Both the position numbers and the translations under genes were made by a program. Under the pieces are notes generated by a model that was given only the letters and a program-made list of their open reading frames with translations, was not told where the DNA came from and did not search any database. Shown here one piece after another: positions 1 through 11,829 of a DNA stretch of 64,000 nt (position 1 is its first letter; the number at the start of each line of letters is the position of its first letter). Source of the DNA: Mermis nigrescens (lineage: Eukaryota; Nematoda; Enoplea; Mermithida; Mermithidae); assembly GCA_036768485.1 (NCBI GenBank), contig JAVLUZ010000262.1:62001-126000 (forward strand), in the 5' to 3' direction.

Positions 1-166
1 CAGCGTTACGACGAAATGAACAAAAAATTGAGGCGGAGCGTTCAGAACGAAATCGATTCCAACGCCGACTCGGCCACTCAGCCTTTCGGCCTCTACCGCA
101 ACAACGCGTTGGCCAACGGTTCGGACGATTTGGCCGACGACGAGCTTACTGGTGGCCAAGCGGAAG
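1..166 (+). CDS. Gene A, penultimate exon (gene continues to the left)
   Basis: The frame is open from base 1 (codons CAG CGT TAC GAC GAA ATG...) and carries 50 whole codons from the ATG at 16 plus one base. It is charged (NKKLRR, then an acidic stretch SDDLADDEL). I place the donor at 167 (AAG|GTTTGT): the exon ends in phase 1 and joins the exon at 8853 to make GGA (Gly) with no stop. The alternative donor six bases later (GT|GTAAAG) would create TGA at that join, so it is rejected. No signal peptide or membrane span is visible. The mix of basic, acidic and small polar residues suits a cytoplasmic tail or disordered region, but I do not recognise the family. Confidence 0.72.
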
Positions 167-840
167 GTTTGTGTAAAGTGGTTTACACTACCGAATGGAA
201 ACTACTTTAAACTACTTGATATTACGCAAGCCTCGTTTAAACTTTGTTCGCTTTTGTTCTAGAACTCTTCAATGTAAAATTGATCGGTTAAACTTAAAAG
301 CTTAGACTACATAATGGAGCGTTGAAATTTAGTTTTAAGTGGTTTAAACCGCGTTTCTAATTATGAGATACTTTGAACTGTTTCAAACGTTTTTTTATTC
401 AAACTTCTTCGAGTCTACATTGAGCATCCCTTGTGTAAATTTAGTTTAAACTGAATCGCCCGGGCGGTTTTAAAATTAGTTTACATTAGTTTAAACCGCG
501 CACGTGTCGTTCAAATTATGTTCAGACTGGTTTGAAGCGCTTTATAATTCAAAATTAATTTAAAATTAGTTTAATTCATGCAATCCTTAATCAGATTTTG
601 TCGTCCAAGCTGATTTGAAGCACTTAGAATTTGAAACTCGTTTAAACTACGTACTTTAAGTGGCGCAAATCTCGTCAAATTTTGTTCTTACTGGTGTAGG
701 GTTGTCCCTCAAAAATGTAGCATTTGTTTAAACTAGCTCACTCTACTTATTTACATAAAGTAACATCGTGATCCAATTTCTTTTAAATTTGTTTACACTA
801 CAAGAGTTCATGCATCGGGCGAGGTATAGGTGGTAAGAGG
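167..840 (+). other. Start of the 8.7-kb gene A intron with degenerate GTTTAAAC repeats
   Basis: The intron runs 167-8852. This first part has no convincing coding frame. The palindrome GTTTAAAC or a near match occurs about eight times between 200 and 740, within loosely similar blocks of roughly 100 bp, which looks like an old, decayed tandem duplication. Confidence 0.45.
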
Positions 841-1867
841 CACGTGAGCGTGGGGAGGGTGGGTATGGGGGTATGCAATCCCTCCAGAAACCAAAATACT
901 AGTGATGAAACGGGTATCCGGATCCGGATCCGGTATTATCCGGATGTTTTCGTCCAGGATCCGGATCCGGAAGTTTGAATTTTAACTACCCGGATCCGGA
1001 TCCGGAACTTTGAATTTTAAGTACCCGGATCCGGATCCAGATCCGGACAGTTAAGCGACGCAACACTTTATTCTGCGCGTGCATATAAATGAGGCGAATT
1101 TGATTGACAGTACACTTAAGCGCGATTCGTGCATTGCTCAACTTTGACAATAGAATTTGTTTTACTATCTGTTTTAAGTAAAGCCGACAGGCGCCACGAG
1201 CCATTATTGACCAAAAACGGCTACGTGACTTGAAATATTTCGCCTCATTTAAAATGTCCACCCGACTCCCTACAAATTGTCACACTCCACGGTTTTATTA
1301 ACGTGTCAGAAGATATCCGATTTTGTTTAAAATCCGTTTCATCACAATCAATTATAATGATGATAGCGAGGGATAATGATAATGACAAATGAGGTACGTC
1401 TATAATGATAAAGATAGGCGAGTATGATAGCGAACATATTTAATTTAGGATGATAATGCATATCAAATTATTAACCAGTACATTAATGCGCTGCACAGTT
1501 TAAGATCATTCATATTGGATCCGGATCCGGAAGTTTTGTAAACGTGGATCCGGATCCGAATCCAGAAGTTGTAGAAAAATAGGATCCGGATCCGGAAGTT
1601 GTAAAAATTAGGATCGGATCCGGATCGAAGGTAAATTGAAATTGAGGATCCGTTCCATCACTACAAAATACCTCCTTCCGCCCCGCCAGAATTCATTGTT
1701 TGAAATTTTTTGTTTTTTTCGCAATTTTTCGATGCCGATGGACAGTACTCGATTTGAAATGTTGAAAATTGGTGTTTTTCGCCATACTACCATTTTTAAG
1801 GCCATTTTTGAGCTTCGAAACATCTTGCACCACTCCCTTCCCCGGAATTTCGGTGCTGCCACCTATG
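841..1867. mobile_element. Family-A MITE split by a nested hAT-like MITE
   Basis: The left end CACGTGAGCGTGG and right end CCACCTATG match the family found again at 32-42 kb. The flanks GTAAGAGG (833-840) and GTCAGAGG (1868-1875) form an 8-bp TSD with one mismatch. The internal body (for example the stretch near 1720-1830) matches the other copies. The element is interrupted at 900-1663. Confidence 0.8.
900..1663. mobile_element. hAT-like MITE with CCGGAT hexamer arrays
   Basis: Terminal inverted repeat (TIR) TAGTGATGAAACGG at the left and CCGTTCCATCACTA at the right. It is flanked by a perfect 8-bp TSD CAAAATAC (892-899 and 1664-1671), the TSD length of hAT elements. Runs of CCGGATCCGGATCC lie just inside both ends (about 915-1050 and 1518-1630). 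There is no transposase frame. It inserted into a family-A MITE. Confidence 0.88.
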
Positions 1868-1875
1868 GTCAGAGG

Positions 1876-2532
1876 GGTTGAAATTCAGGAATGGTCATAT
1901 ATTAAATTGTGATTTTCTAAAGTTCCCAAAAATTTTCTAAAAATTTGTGAAAAAGAGTTTTTAGCTATCTATTTGCTCAAAAGTGCCGTATCTTCGGCGC
2001 TTCGCGCCATTATACTCATGTTTTGACTATATTTTGTTCAATTTGTATGAGTGTAATTTCGATTCTATATACATAAATTAATTTTGATAATTTTAAGCGA
2101 CAGCTTCGTTTGTTTGAATTCCTTTAAATTACTTATTAGGTTAATTATTTACATTAGTTTTTAATTGATTTAAATATTTATTTGGAACTTCTATCAAAAC
2201 TTTAAAACTTTTGTAAATTCGCTGCCATTTCGTTTAGAATTTGCTTATTTTTCATGCTATTTTAACTTATCGCCTTTTACATACTCTTTTTATGTTTAGA
2301 TCTGGCTTATGCCAAGGCTTGAAGCTTTTTCTTAATTAATTTTTAATTAAGCTTGCCTACATTTTTAAATATACACTTTTCCGTCCAATTCGCGATTCGA
2401 CTTTTATTCAGAAATCAGGAAAATTTCATTTACATAACGCATTTTAAATTTATTTCAAATTTAGAGAATTTAATTTAAAAATAAGTTTATTTTTAATTTC
2501 TTTTTAAATTTATAATAAACATTTTTGTATCT
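1876..2532. other. AT-rich intron with a MITE fragment
   Basis: 1910-2060 resembles the internal part of family B and carries GGCGCTTCGCGCC near 1996. The rest is AT-rich and I see no gene. Confidence 0.4.
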
Positions 2533-2715
2533 ACTGTAGGCAGGCCCGTATCCAGGATTTTTATTTCGGGGGGGGGGCCGAAAATTTTTGAGCCAGATAT
2601 CTTGAAAACCATTAGGAGATAGACGAAAATAAGAGGCAGTTTTGAGCGTATCTCGGCGAGCTCTATACGATGGTGAAGAAAAATTTCAAAAAATTCAAAA
2701 ATTTTTCACTCTATC

Positions 2716-4378
2716 TAGTGATCGTACGGGGACCACGACCCCGACCCCGACCCCCGAAAAACCCAGGCCTAAACCCGACCCCGACCCCCGACCGGGGGCA
2801 TGATTTTTCGAGTCGGGGTTGAACCTTTCTTCGGGGGTGAAATATAGCGTTTTATTTGGTGGTACATAGAAGAATTGTATAAATAGCAAATAAATTCGGA
2901 ACAAGGACGATTCATTCACCAGCAAAATTAATGTTAAACTCGACACTCGCGATATTTCATGGAAAGTACGCCTGGTCGCCATGTTGTTAAGACGTACATA
3001 CATGTTCGCATATTTTCCATTATGAAGTGCGCCGAAATTACTGCGGAATCACAGGCGTAGCCGGGGGAATGGAGGCACATGCCCCCCGGAGTTTTTCAGA
3101 AATTATGTTGATTTTTCTGGCGCAATGTGTCCAGAACATTGAGTTTAAAAAGGCACAAACGTCAAAATTTTCTGGCGCTTCGCGCCGAGTCATTGCCATT
3201 TATTGTTATACAGATCCAATGAATTTAAAAGCTTGAATCTGTTAAAATAATCCAGCACTACGCAGCACTTTAGTGATCTAATGCACTATTAGTTCATTGA
3301 ATGAAACTGCACATGTTGAACATAATAGTAAAAGTGCGAAAATGTTTGCGTACCAATTTGTCTATTCTCTGCTTTGTTTATCTTTCTTTACAAGGACACA
3401 TAATTCTATTCTAAATGAAAGGTAAGACCAAATTTTCTTGTGTTTTTGCGCATTTTCTGTTTTCTGAACTAGTTAATAAGAAGGCCACAAATGGGCCTGA
3501 AAATGGTAAGAACAAAATTCTCAATGATACATCATTCAATGACTTATTGGTTGCGAAGTTTTTTTGGACTTAATTCAGAACCGAGATTTTGCCAATTTGC
3601 GAAAATTTCAACTTTACAAATTAAAAATTAGAGTGCTTTTTTACAAAATTTTTAGGGGTTCTGCTCTGGACCTCGCTTGTGGCGCTTGAGCGCGCCACCC
3701 CAGACCCCCAGCCGTACAATCTCGTTCTACATGTTGAAAGAGATTTTAAGGAGGACAGAAAAGGTAAAAGGATTAAGAATTTTTAAAAATTTTCGGCGCT
3801 TCGCGCCGCAATTAGTTTATCTGTTCTGTATGATTTAAGCGGCATAAATTGAGTTTCAAGAGTAAAAACGTCAAAATTTTCCTGCGCTTAGCACCGCCGA
3901 TTATTGTCTTAGGGCGGTAAAATATGACTGAATTTCTTGATGTTTTGCGCCACTTATGATTTCCGAACTGTTTGTCAATAAAAAGGCGTAAATTCTACAT
4001 GAACACGGTAAAAATTTCGAAAATTTTCGGCGCTTCGCGCCATTGGCTCCTCTGCAATCAGTGCGCCATAGAAAACCGTTATGAAAAAACTGTGGAAGAA
4101 AACGAAAAAGCGAGAGCGATTAGTGATTAAAATTGAAAGTAATGCTAAATTGCTAAAACCATTTTTGAACTTGGAATGAAAATAAAATGTTGAACATAAC
4201 CAGCTTTATTAGTATGCTCTACAAACAAGTGAAAGTATCGTTTTTATCCTTTTCAAATTGGTATGTAATCATGCAATGTTAATTGTTAATCTTCAACCCG
4301 ACCCCGACCCCGAAAACCGGGGTTTTTCATCCACCGACCCCGATCGGGGGTGAAAATCTGAACCCCGTACGATCACTG
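2716..4378. mobile_element. hAT-like MITE with CCCCGA hexamer arrays
   Basis: Left end TAGTGATCGTACGGGG, right end CCCCGTACGATCACTG, perfect TSD ACTCTATC (2708-2715 and 4379-4386). Repeats of CCCCGA lie just inside both ends (2737-2800 and 4297-4345). The interior holds a fragment of a third element (3051 onward) and several GGCGCTTCGCGCC words (near 3171, 3793 and 4028). Confidence 0.88.
3051..4060. mobile_element. Fragment of the GGCGTAGCC hAT-like family
   Basis: It begins CAGGCGTAGCCGGGGG and continues in parallel, with substitutions, to the reverse complement of the element at 6435-7684 (for example the AAACGTCAAA and GAAACTGCAC blocks). The far terminus is not recognisable, so the end is approximate and the copy is partly lost. 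Confidence 0.6.
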
Positions 4379-4970
4379 ACTCTATCTCATATTTATAATC
4401 AGCAAATTTACCATTTAAGCTGATTTCTCATCACTTAATCGACGAATTATTCCTTATCTCTTGCCTTTGCACTGAATCATTGTGCTTTACAGAGATAAAC
4501 AATGCAAGTAATGAATAATTCGGCGCCAAGAGACCGAAAAAATTGACATATTCTGCATGTCAAGTTCAAATTTGAGCAGTTTTGAACGGGCTAAAGACAA
4601 AAAACATATAAAAGATAAATACGGCGCCAAGCGCCGGAAAAATTTCATGTTTCCCATGTCAAACCTCAAATATGAGCTGTTTTGAGTGAGCTAGAACGGC
4701 AAAACTATAGCTGAACAATGAATCCAGCGCAGAGCGCTGGAAAAAGTTGACATGCTCTCTATGTCTAACTATAAACATGGCGCGAAGCGCCGGGAAAATT
4801 CTGAGTTTACTTGCTCAAAAGTACGCTAAAAATCTGTTTTAGCGGTGTTTTCAGACGCACTTCGCCAATTTTAATTTTTCCCTTTTGGGGACCCTTGAGG
4901 AAAAACAAAAATTTCTTCCCATTTCGAGGGGGCTAGGCCCCCGCCCCCCTGGATACGGGCTGACTGTAGA

Positions 4971-6130
4971 TACTTGCTTTCAATTTTGATTCTGCTCCGC
5001 TTTCCTTGTCTGAATAAATAATTTAATTCGTTTTTACTTCTAATCAAATCAGTTTGACGTGAACAATCGATTTTGACTTTTCTTAATTTTACCCAAATTG
5101 CACACAAAAGAATGGAATGTTGGAAAATTTTCTTCATTTATGTATATACTAGTATATGAGTCGATGTTACTGGCTTTTAATGGTAATATTGTACATTGTG
5201 ACGTATGCACCCTTGAACCTAAAAATAAATATTGCAATTCAACTCTCATAATTAATAGTAAATTATCCATTATTTTAAGCGGGATTGATTAAATTACTTC
5301 ACGATTTTGCGTCCTCCAGGTCAGCTCCGTTCGAATTTTTTCTTCCAAGTGACCCCTCTAATTTTCTTTTTCTTTTAGATTTTTTCTGATTTTTTCTAAA
5401 TTTTTTGACCGAAAATCGTTCAGCGTCGATTGCTCACTCAATAGAATTAGAAGGCGGCCATATTGGAATAATTATTCGACTTATTTTTGATTTAACATCG
5501 ATTTAGTTCTTGTTTAATCTTAGCTTTTTCGTTGTTCTGTTACTTCCCGAAACGTTATTTTTGGGGGGTCTTAATGTACGACAGCCTGAAGTTCCCACTT
5601 CTATAACTTAGTTGTGTTTTCAAATTATATAATGCTTTGAAATATGGGACTAGTTAATCGTCGGTTTAATTCGATTAATTTTTAATCTTTCTCATTAATA
5701 TTAATTCTAGCAATTCCCGGTGTAAACTCCTTTACACTAACCCGATCGTAGTATTGCCATTTGAATTTAAATTACATAAAATCTATTCAAAAGTGTTTCT
5801 TATTGTATGATTATGTGGTTTTGTGATTTACTTATTTTTGATTTTACTGATTTTAATATTTAATTTATATCTAAAATTTTATTTTATATTATTGAAAGTT
5901 AATACAAATAGACTTGCCTGTTGTTCTGAGTTCTCCACAGGATATCCGAAGAATAAGCAAATCTTTAAGGTCTCTTATGAAATTCCTGTGTTATAACGCG
6001 GGACGTCGTTGTGTTTTGCATTGCTCTGCTAAAATATGCATGTGATGTCATCCTATGTTATGGCATGAATGTTACTCGATCCATAAAAGACCTACGAATG
6101 TTAACTGTTGAAATTTCGTGGCGATTTTAA
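4971..6130. other. AT-rich intron, nothing recognised
   Basis: Short frames on both strands (for example 5098-5292) look like chance openings in AT-rich DNA: low-complexity, with no domain and no plausible splice context. Confidence 0.4.
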
Positions 6131-6163
6131 CCTACATGATCTTGAGTGGTTTAACACCCGACC

Positions 6164-8205
6164 CAGTGATCGACCAGGTATTCGGGCCCGGACCGAGCCC
6201 GGCCGGTCGTGAGCAGGCCCGGGCCGGCTGAAAACCACCGGGCCTCAACCGGAGCCTCAAATGATTATCGTTAATATTTCAGACGTTTACTATTTCAGCT
6301 GTTGTCCGTATTTCTTATGAATTTGCTAGCCTCTGATTCTATTTAAATCCATTCGCCTTACTTCTGCCCACCTGCTCATTATCATATACTTGTCAACTTC
6401 ATATGTGCATTCATCTTCTGTACAACGCTTCAATCAGAGACGTAGCCAGAATTTTGGTTCGGGGGCATACACAAAAATTTTTTAAGACTAATTTTGCATT
6501 GAATGTTAGCGTTATGTATGTACCTATAATAAAACTGAGTTTTTCGACCTTTAGTAGTGTAACCTAGCTAATTTATGGGATTTCTGACAATCAGAAATAC
6601 AAAAATGTTAATCAGCGCGAAACGCCGGAATTTTTGAAATTTTTACCGTTTTCATGTAGAATTTACGGTCTTTTAATTGACAAACAGTTCGGAAATCATA
6701 AGAGGCGCAAAGCACCAAGGAATTTAGTGATCTTTTACTGTCCTTAGCATTTTGTAGCCTGTGAATACTAATATTCTGTAATATTTTGCCTGATTTAGGC
6801 GATTAAACGCATTGCTGAAGCTTTACAAAAAGAAAGAACAATAACCAGCGGCGCCATGCGCTGGAAAATTCTGACTTTTAGCTCTATAAACACAATTTAT
6901 ACCGCTTAAATTATACAGAACAGACAAATTAATTTCGGCGAACCCTTTTCCTTTTCGTCCTCCCAAAAATCTCGCTGCACATGTACAACGAGATTTTACG
7001 GCGGGGAGCTGCGAGTGGCGCGCTCAATCGCCCTCTGGAAAATTTTGTAAAAAAAGCACTTTAATGTTAAATACTATCGCTAAAATTTTCGCAAAATCGG
7101 CACTCGGTCCTAAATTAAGCCCAAAACACTTAAAATTGATGAAGTCCTTCATTGTACAAGATTTCTGAGCTGAAATGCGCTTTTCGACCTCTGCTAAGTA
7201 TAAAGTGCAGCAAAGGGGTGCTGCCAATAAGATATAAAAAAGATGTAACAATGACAATTTTGTTTTTATCGTTTACAGGCCCATTTGTGGCCTTCTTATT
7301 AACAATTTAAAATGAGATTATGTGTCCTGTCCTTGTTAAGAAAGACAAACAAAGCAAAGAATAGACAAACTGGTACACAATCATTTTCGCACATTTACTC
7401 TTATACTCAACAAGCATGCGCAGTTTCATTTAATGAACAAATAGAGCAATAAATCACTAAAGGGATGTGAATTGATCGATTATTTTAGCTAATTTAAGCT
7501 TTTGAACTCATTGGATCATATATAACAATAAATATAATAAAGACTCGGCTGGAAAATTTTTGACGTTTTTGCCTTTTTGAACTCAATTTTCTGTACACAA
7601 TTATTACACTCGAAAAATCAACAAAATTTCTCAAAAATTTCGGGGGAGGCATGTGCCCGCCATGCCCCCTGGCTACGCCTATAAGCTTCAATACGTACAC
7701 TACACAATTTCAATTGACGTCAATGTACGCTATAGTTTGAGTTCTAAAATCCAAACAGCATATCTTCTATCCGACCATATCATTGTCGCTGTTATGTCTG
7801 AATGCATAAATTTAATGCTCAATTTCCTTTAAATATCTACATGAAACCTTGTGCTTTTTCTAGCCGTATTTAGTTGCACGTTCATTTTAATAATGGAATT
7901 GCGCGCTATTGTATTAAAAACTTTATTCTTGCTTGAATAATGCTACCAAAATCCTTGCTAACTACTTAATTTATTTTTAGAAAGATTGAATGATTAACAG
8001 AGCTTAGAATTCAAAAATCTGCTTGCTACAGCAGTAAGCCTTGCGTTTGACTAATAACAAATGTAAAATCGGTCTAAATATGTATCTTATGCATAACATT
8101 ATATCGGAAGCAATGCATGTTGTTAGTATATAAGCCCGGGCGGGCCCGGTACCAAGCCCGGCAACAAGCCCGGGCCCGGTATTTTTTGAGCCCGGTCGAT
8201 CACTG
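6164..8205. mobile_element. hAT-like MITE with GGGCCC-type arrays
   Basis: Left end CAGTGATCGACC, right end GGTCGATCACTG, perfect TSD ACCCGACC (6156-6163 and 8206-8213). GGGCCCGG and CCCGGGC words are repeated just inside both ends (6181-6240 and 8131-8195). It carries a nested element at 6435-7684 and no transposase frame. Confidence 0.88.
6435..7684. mobile_element. hAT-like MITE with (A/G)CGTAGCCAG ends
   Basis: Left end CAGAGACGTAGCCAG; right end CTGGCTACGCC followed by TATAA; perfect TSD GCTTCAAT (6427-6434 and 7685-7692). It is the more complete relative of the fragment at 3051. Degenerate hairpin words occur near 6620 and 6850. Confidence 0.85.
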
Positions 8206-8852
8206 ACCCGACCCCTTTCCTTTTTCCAGAACAATTTTTACCCTCCCCAGAAATTTATTCACCCCCCCCCGCCGAATTCGGTATTTTTCAAAAGATTCCA
8301 AAAATTTACCGAAAGTTTGTGAAAAAGTTGCTTTTTTAAAACATTTTTAGCCATTTATTTGCTCGAATGTGTCGATTTTTCGGCGCTTCGCGCCATATAC
8401 TCATATTTTGATGATATTTTATGCAATTTTTCGGGCTTTTTTTAATTTTTTCGAAACTTTTTTTGTGTGTTCATGCTCTATGCCGTCGTCAGAAACGCCG
8501 AAAAGCGACGTTTTTGACGCTTGAACGCCATTTTTGGGCCCTAAAAAGGTGTTTTAAAATCACCCTTCCCCCTCGCTAGAATTCCCATCGTCTGTGCATG
8601 TCTGAGCTCAACAGGCACGTAATTGACCGTCCTATTCTGGGGGCAGCACCAATGTTTGGGGGATGGGAAACTAAGCCAAAAATGCCAAAAGCACAAAAAT
8701 AACGTTCAAAAAATCCGATTTTTCTGAAAAAAAATTTTCCGAACCCCCCCCCATTCCCCCAGAGATACGTACCTGGGGCTCAACCAGTTAATCTCTATTA
8801 TTCAAGCTTTCGAACCTAATTTTCCGTCTAGCTTCTCGCTATCGCCGTCAAG

Positions 8853-9445
8853 GATTACCAAATTTCGGCTGCGATTCCCTCGACTTTAGGAGCCAATACG
8901 CGGGCCCCATCTACGGGCCGAGTTCCTCATCGACCAGCAACCTCAACTCGACGGGCGCGTTCACCGCCCTGCATCACTTGGCGTCCTTGCCGCACAACGG
9001 TCTGCCCCCAATCGACGTAAACAACAACAATAGCTCGAATAGGAACGATCGATATTTAGCCCCGCCCACCGATCATTGCCCCGTTTTAAAGGACCGCCTA
9101 TTGGCCGAATCGTCGCCCGTCTGCTTAGCCACGCCCACTTTTTTGCATTCCCAGTTCGAGGAGCACAAATCGCGCCTGTATCAGCAGCACGCGCCGCCCG
9201 TCGACTACAGCAACCCGTACAGCCAGGCGACCGGTCCGGCGCCGCCGCCGGGATTCGTCTACGCCGCCGCCGGCGACGCGCTTCAGTACTGCTACGGCGG
9301 ACGGGGCGTGGCTTCCGGCGGCCGGCCGCCGGCGCCCGGATCCGGCGCCGGTCCCGGCTGCCCCGCCCCCTTGCACTACGGCTCGATCGTCACGCAGCCG
9401 ATGGGTCCGATGGACCAACCGGTGGTCGTGCTGCAGCAATTATAG
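8853..9445 (+). CDS. Gene A, last exon
   Basis: The acceptor is at 8851-8852 (CGTCAAG|GATTACC). The first two bases complete the Gly codon from 166, and the frame then runs 196 codons to TAG at 9443. The exon is GC-rich, unlike its surroundings, with biased codons. It encodes a low-complexity tail: Ser/Asn-rich early (SSSSTSNL, NNNNSS), then Pro/Gly/Ala/Tyr-rich (PPPGFVY, DYSNPYSQ), ending VVLQQL. Tyr- and Pro-rich motifs would suit signalling-adaptor binding in a cytoplasmic tail, but that is inference. An ATTAAA at 9929 is a possible polyadenylation signal; I see no AATAAA. The same stretch is also open in a second plus frame (9076-9474) and on the minus strand, an effect of high GC. Confidence 0.75.
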
Positions 9446-9954
9446 CCCCGCCCACTTTTACGACGACGCTGTGATTATACGTACGCTAGTGCTATATATA
9501 TAGCGACGTTTTATCAATTAATCAACTGACTACTTAATATCGATCGATCAAATTTGTCGATTTTTTGCCAAAATTTTTTTTTCGAGGTTGGGTTACTGTA
9601 GCGCCGGGGGTACTGTAACCCCTTTGCTACATTGAGTAGTTTTCGGCGTAGCCCCGCCTACCGCCGCGTCTCATTCGTCGAGGCCTTACTTACGGGACCT
9701 TCGAATTTTTGTTGTTCGACGAACTAAAATTTCTTCTCTACCCATCTCGCGCGCGTCTCGTCGTGTTGGCCCCCGGATTAATCGATTTTTGGCTATCAAA
9801 TTCAATCACTTCGGATTGGGTGAGTTTTACCTTCTATTTTCTGACCCAACGATGGCTTTTTATTTCGTTGACTTTGGATCAAATTAGGCATTTTTCGGCT
9901 TCTCGCTTATTGATCGGGTCGGGCGCTCATTAAAATAGTAATCGATTAGCTCAT
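9446..9954 (+). other. 3' flank or untranslated region of gene A
   Basis: No gene is seen. The first ~200 bp are moderately GC-rich and then become AT-rich. ATTAAA at 9929-9934 could be the polyadenylation signal. Confidence 0.35.
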
Positions 9955-10176
9955 CATACATGTAACAGGTGGATGGGGAGCCCCCAAACAAAGTTAGCCC
10001 CCCCCTAGGCCCGAAAACTTTTGATCACTCTTCCCCCGGATTTTTGAAAAAGATTAAATTTCATGATAGCTTTTAGGTTTTTTGGCGGTTTTTTGGCTCC
10101 AAAAATTGGAGGTCATTAACCCGCCCCCTCAAATTTTTGGGGACCCCAACCAAAATTTCAAACCCTTACGTGTATG
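9955..10176. mobile_element. MITE with CATACATGTAA ends
   Basis: The left end CATACATGTAAC and the right end (inverted) CATACACGTAAGGG resemble each other, and the layout repeats at 21418-21646. I found no TSD, so the boundaries come from the ends only. Confidence 0.45.
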
Positions 10177-10740
10177 GTGCATTGCTCTAACTATTGAAAA
10201 TTAGTGTAAAATTCAGCGGATTGAATAGATAATAATGCATTAGTAATGCGAACGAATGAAGCCGTAGCAAAGATGTAATGCGAGGTAACGATATCAAAAT
10301 AACGATAATCAGAGTGGCGCTAATGAAATTAGAGTAGCGCTAATCAAAGCGGCTTTAAATGAATCGGTATTGGCTTCCAGACGGATTGTGTTGGTGCAGA
10401 ATTTAATTTTACTGTAGGTCAGAGGTCATGGTGGTGTAAAGTCGGAACGTGTTACCCGGACGGTCCCCTTTTTATATACTTCTAGCCTTTATATATATAG
10501 AATTTAGGCCTGTTTTTAATTTTTTTCAGTTTATGAGCAAAATTTTAGTTTGCATGCGTAATTATGGCTTTAAGGGTCCGAGTAGAGCTGCCCGTAAAGA
10601 AAATGGGCGATTCGTTCGCGTAAGTTTTGATTTTTTTGATGAATAGCTGCTGACCGTTTTTTGTTTGGAAGACAACTGGTCTTCTATTTTTTGTTCAAAA
10701 ACCGTCAAAAAATACATTAAATGACCTGAAAGTAAGGTTT
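10177..10740. other. No gene recognised
   Basis: AT-rich spacer. The frame at 10449-10646 is low-complexity and lacks any domain. Confidence 0.4.
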
Positions 10741-10748
10741 GGTCTTAA

Positions 10749-11619
10749 CACACATTTTCATTGGGGGTGAGGGGGTATTACTCCCGGATCTAGTATAAAA
10801 TTTACCCCCAGCGTTTTTAGCCGATCCATTTAAGCTACAATAACCAAACTTTACAAGGAGATAGCTATAAGCCTATTGTACTAATCTGGTAAAATTGATT
10901 AACTTGCGGTGTAAACTTACTGCTTAAAAAAACTTACTTTACTTTACGTTAAACTTACTTTAAACTTACTTTTTTTAAATGTAGGATGCTGATTGAGTTA
11001 CAAAAAACTGCTTTGTTTGAAACCCACCGAATCGTTTACAAATTTTAGATGCCGTTAGTACGTTGTAAACTGTGAGTGTAAAGCAGTAAGTTTACACCGT
11101 AAGTTAATCAATTTTGCCAGATTAGTACAATAGGCTTACAGCTATCTCCTTGTAAAGTTTGGTTACTGTAGCTTATATGGATCGGCTAAAAACGCTGGGG
11201 GGTAAATTGTATACTAGATCCTTACCCCACCTCAGGGTCCGGGACTTGAATCACTGTCGGATGATTTTGAGCTATCAAACATTTTCCGCTATATTTTTGC
11301 GTACAAAAGCAGCGAAGATATTAAAATTTGTTCGGCGCTTCGCGCCGACTAATACATTTCTGTTTTGTAATGAACTTAAAATGATCTGAAAAGTCAAAAT
11401 TTTCGGTGAATTCCAATATTTTGTACTTACAAGAGTGACGAAACTAGTCAGAATGGGAGGAAAAGTAGTTAAAAATGCAGCTTTCCTTATTAAAACGTGC
11501 TATATGGGATGTCTTAACTAGTTTTCATATTTGATCTGCAAAAAAGGCTGGACTCTAAATTTAGTGGTTCTAAATTTTGGGATTTCACCCCACTGAACTT
11601 TCGACCTTGGGAAACTATG
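10749..11619. mobile_element. Family-G MITE split by a family-C MITE
   Basis: It matches the clean copy at 22823-23227: GGGTGAGGGGG near the left end, a GATGATTTTGAGCT core, and TTCGACCTTGGG...CTATG at the right end. Flanks GGTCTTAA and GGCCTAAA are a possible TSD with two mismatches. GGCGCTTCGCGCC lies near 11335. Family-C copy 10786-11221 is inserted near the left end. Confidence 0.6.
10786..11221. mobile_element. Family-C MITE with ~130-180-bp inverted arms, copy 1
   Basis: Ends GGATCTAGTATA and TATACTAGATCC; the arms stay complementary through the AGCCGATCCAT, AGGAGATAGCTATAAGCC and GTAAACTTACTGCTT blocks. TSDs TTACTCCC (10778-10785) and TTACCCCA (11222-11229) differ at two bases. The loop is AT-rich with repeated AACTTACTT words. 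Confidence 0.8.
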
Positions 11620-11829
11620 GGCCTAAAAATGGGGAAAGACGTTAAAAAAATCTCGTTTTTAGGGGGATAAAGGATGGTTGGGAACAGGTGGAGATCATAC
11701 ATGTAACAGGCCGATATTTGGAGAGGGTATCCCCGGCTATTTTTTGGAGGTGGGGGGGCGTAAATGACCCCCAATTTTGGGCCAAAAAAACTTGTTAAGG
11801 TAGTCAAAAAACGCAAGTCTGCCCCGAGC

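Larger units (their letters stand above)
2541..4962. mobile_element. hAT-like element (CAGGCCCGTATCC ends), outer layer of a nest
   Basis: The left end CAGGCCCGTATCCAGG pairs with the right end CCTGGATACGGGCTG. TSDs ACTGTAGG (2533-2540) and ACTGTAGA (4963-4970) differ at one base. It is split by the element at 2716-4378. The right body carries GGCGCC-type hairpin words near 4620 and 4779. No transposase frame survives. Confidence 0.85.
6131..8601. mobile_element. Family-B MITE split by a hAT-like element
   Basis: The left fragment TACATGATCTTGAGTGG (near 6132) and the right fragment 8214-8601, with the family-B core (GGCGCTTCGCGCC near 8378, AGAAACGCCGAAAAGCGA near 8490, AGAATTCCCAT near 8578), are the two halves of one copy separated by the insertion at 6164-8205. 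I could not find a TSD for the outer copy. Confidence 0.55.

Noticed and set aside
9076..9474. 132-residue Arg/Ala-rich plus frame overlapping the gene A exon
   Set aside because: It is the alternative frame of a GC-rich exon; the chosen frame joins in phase with exon 1-166.
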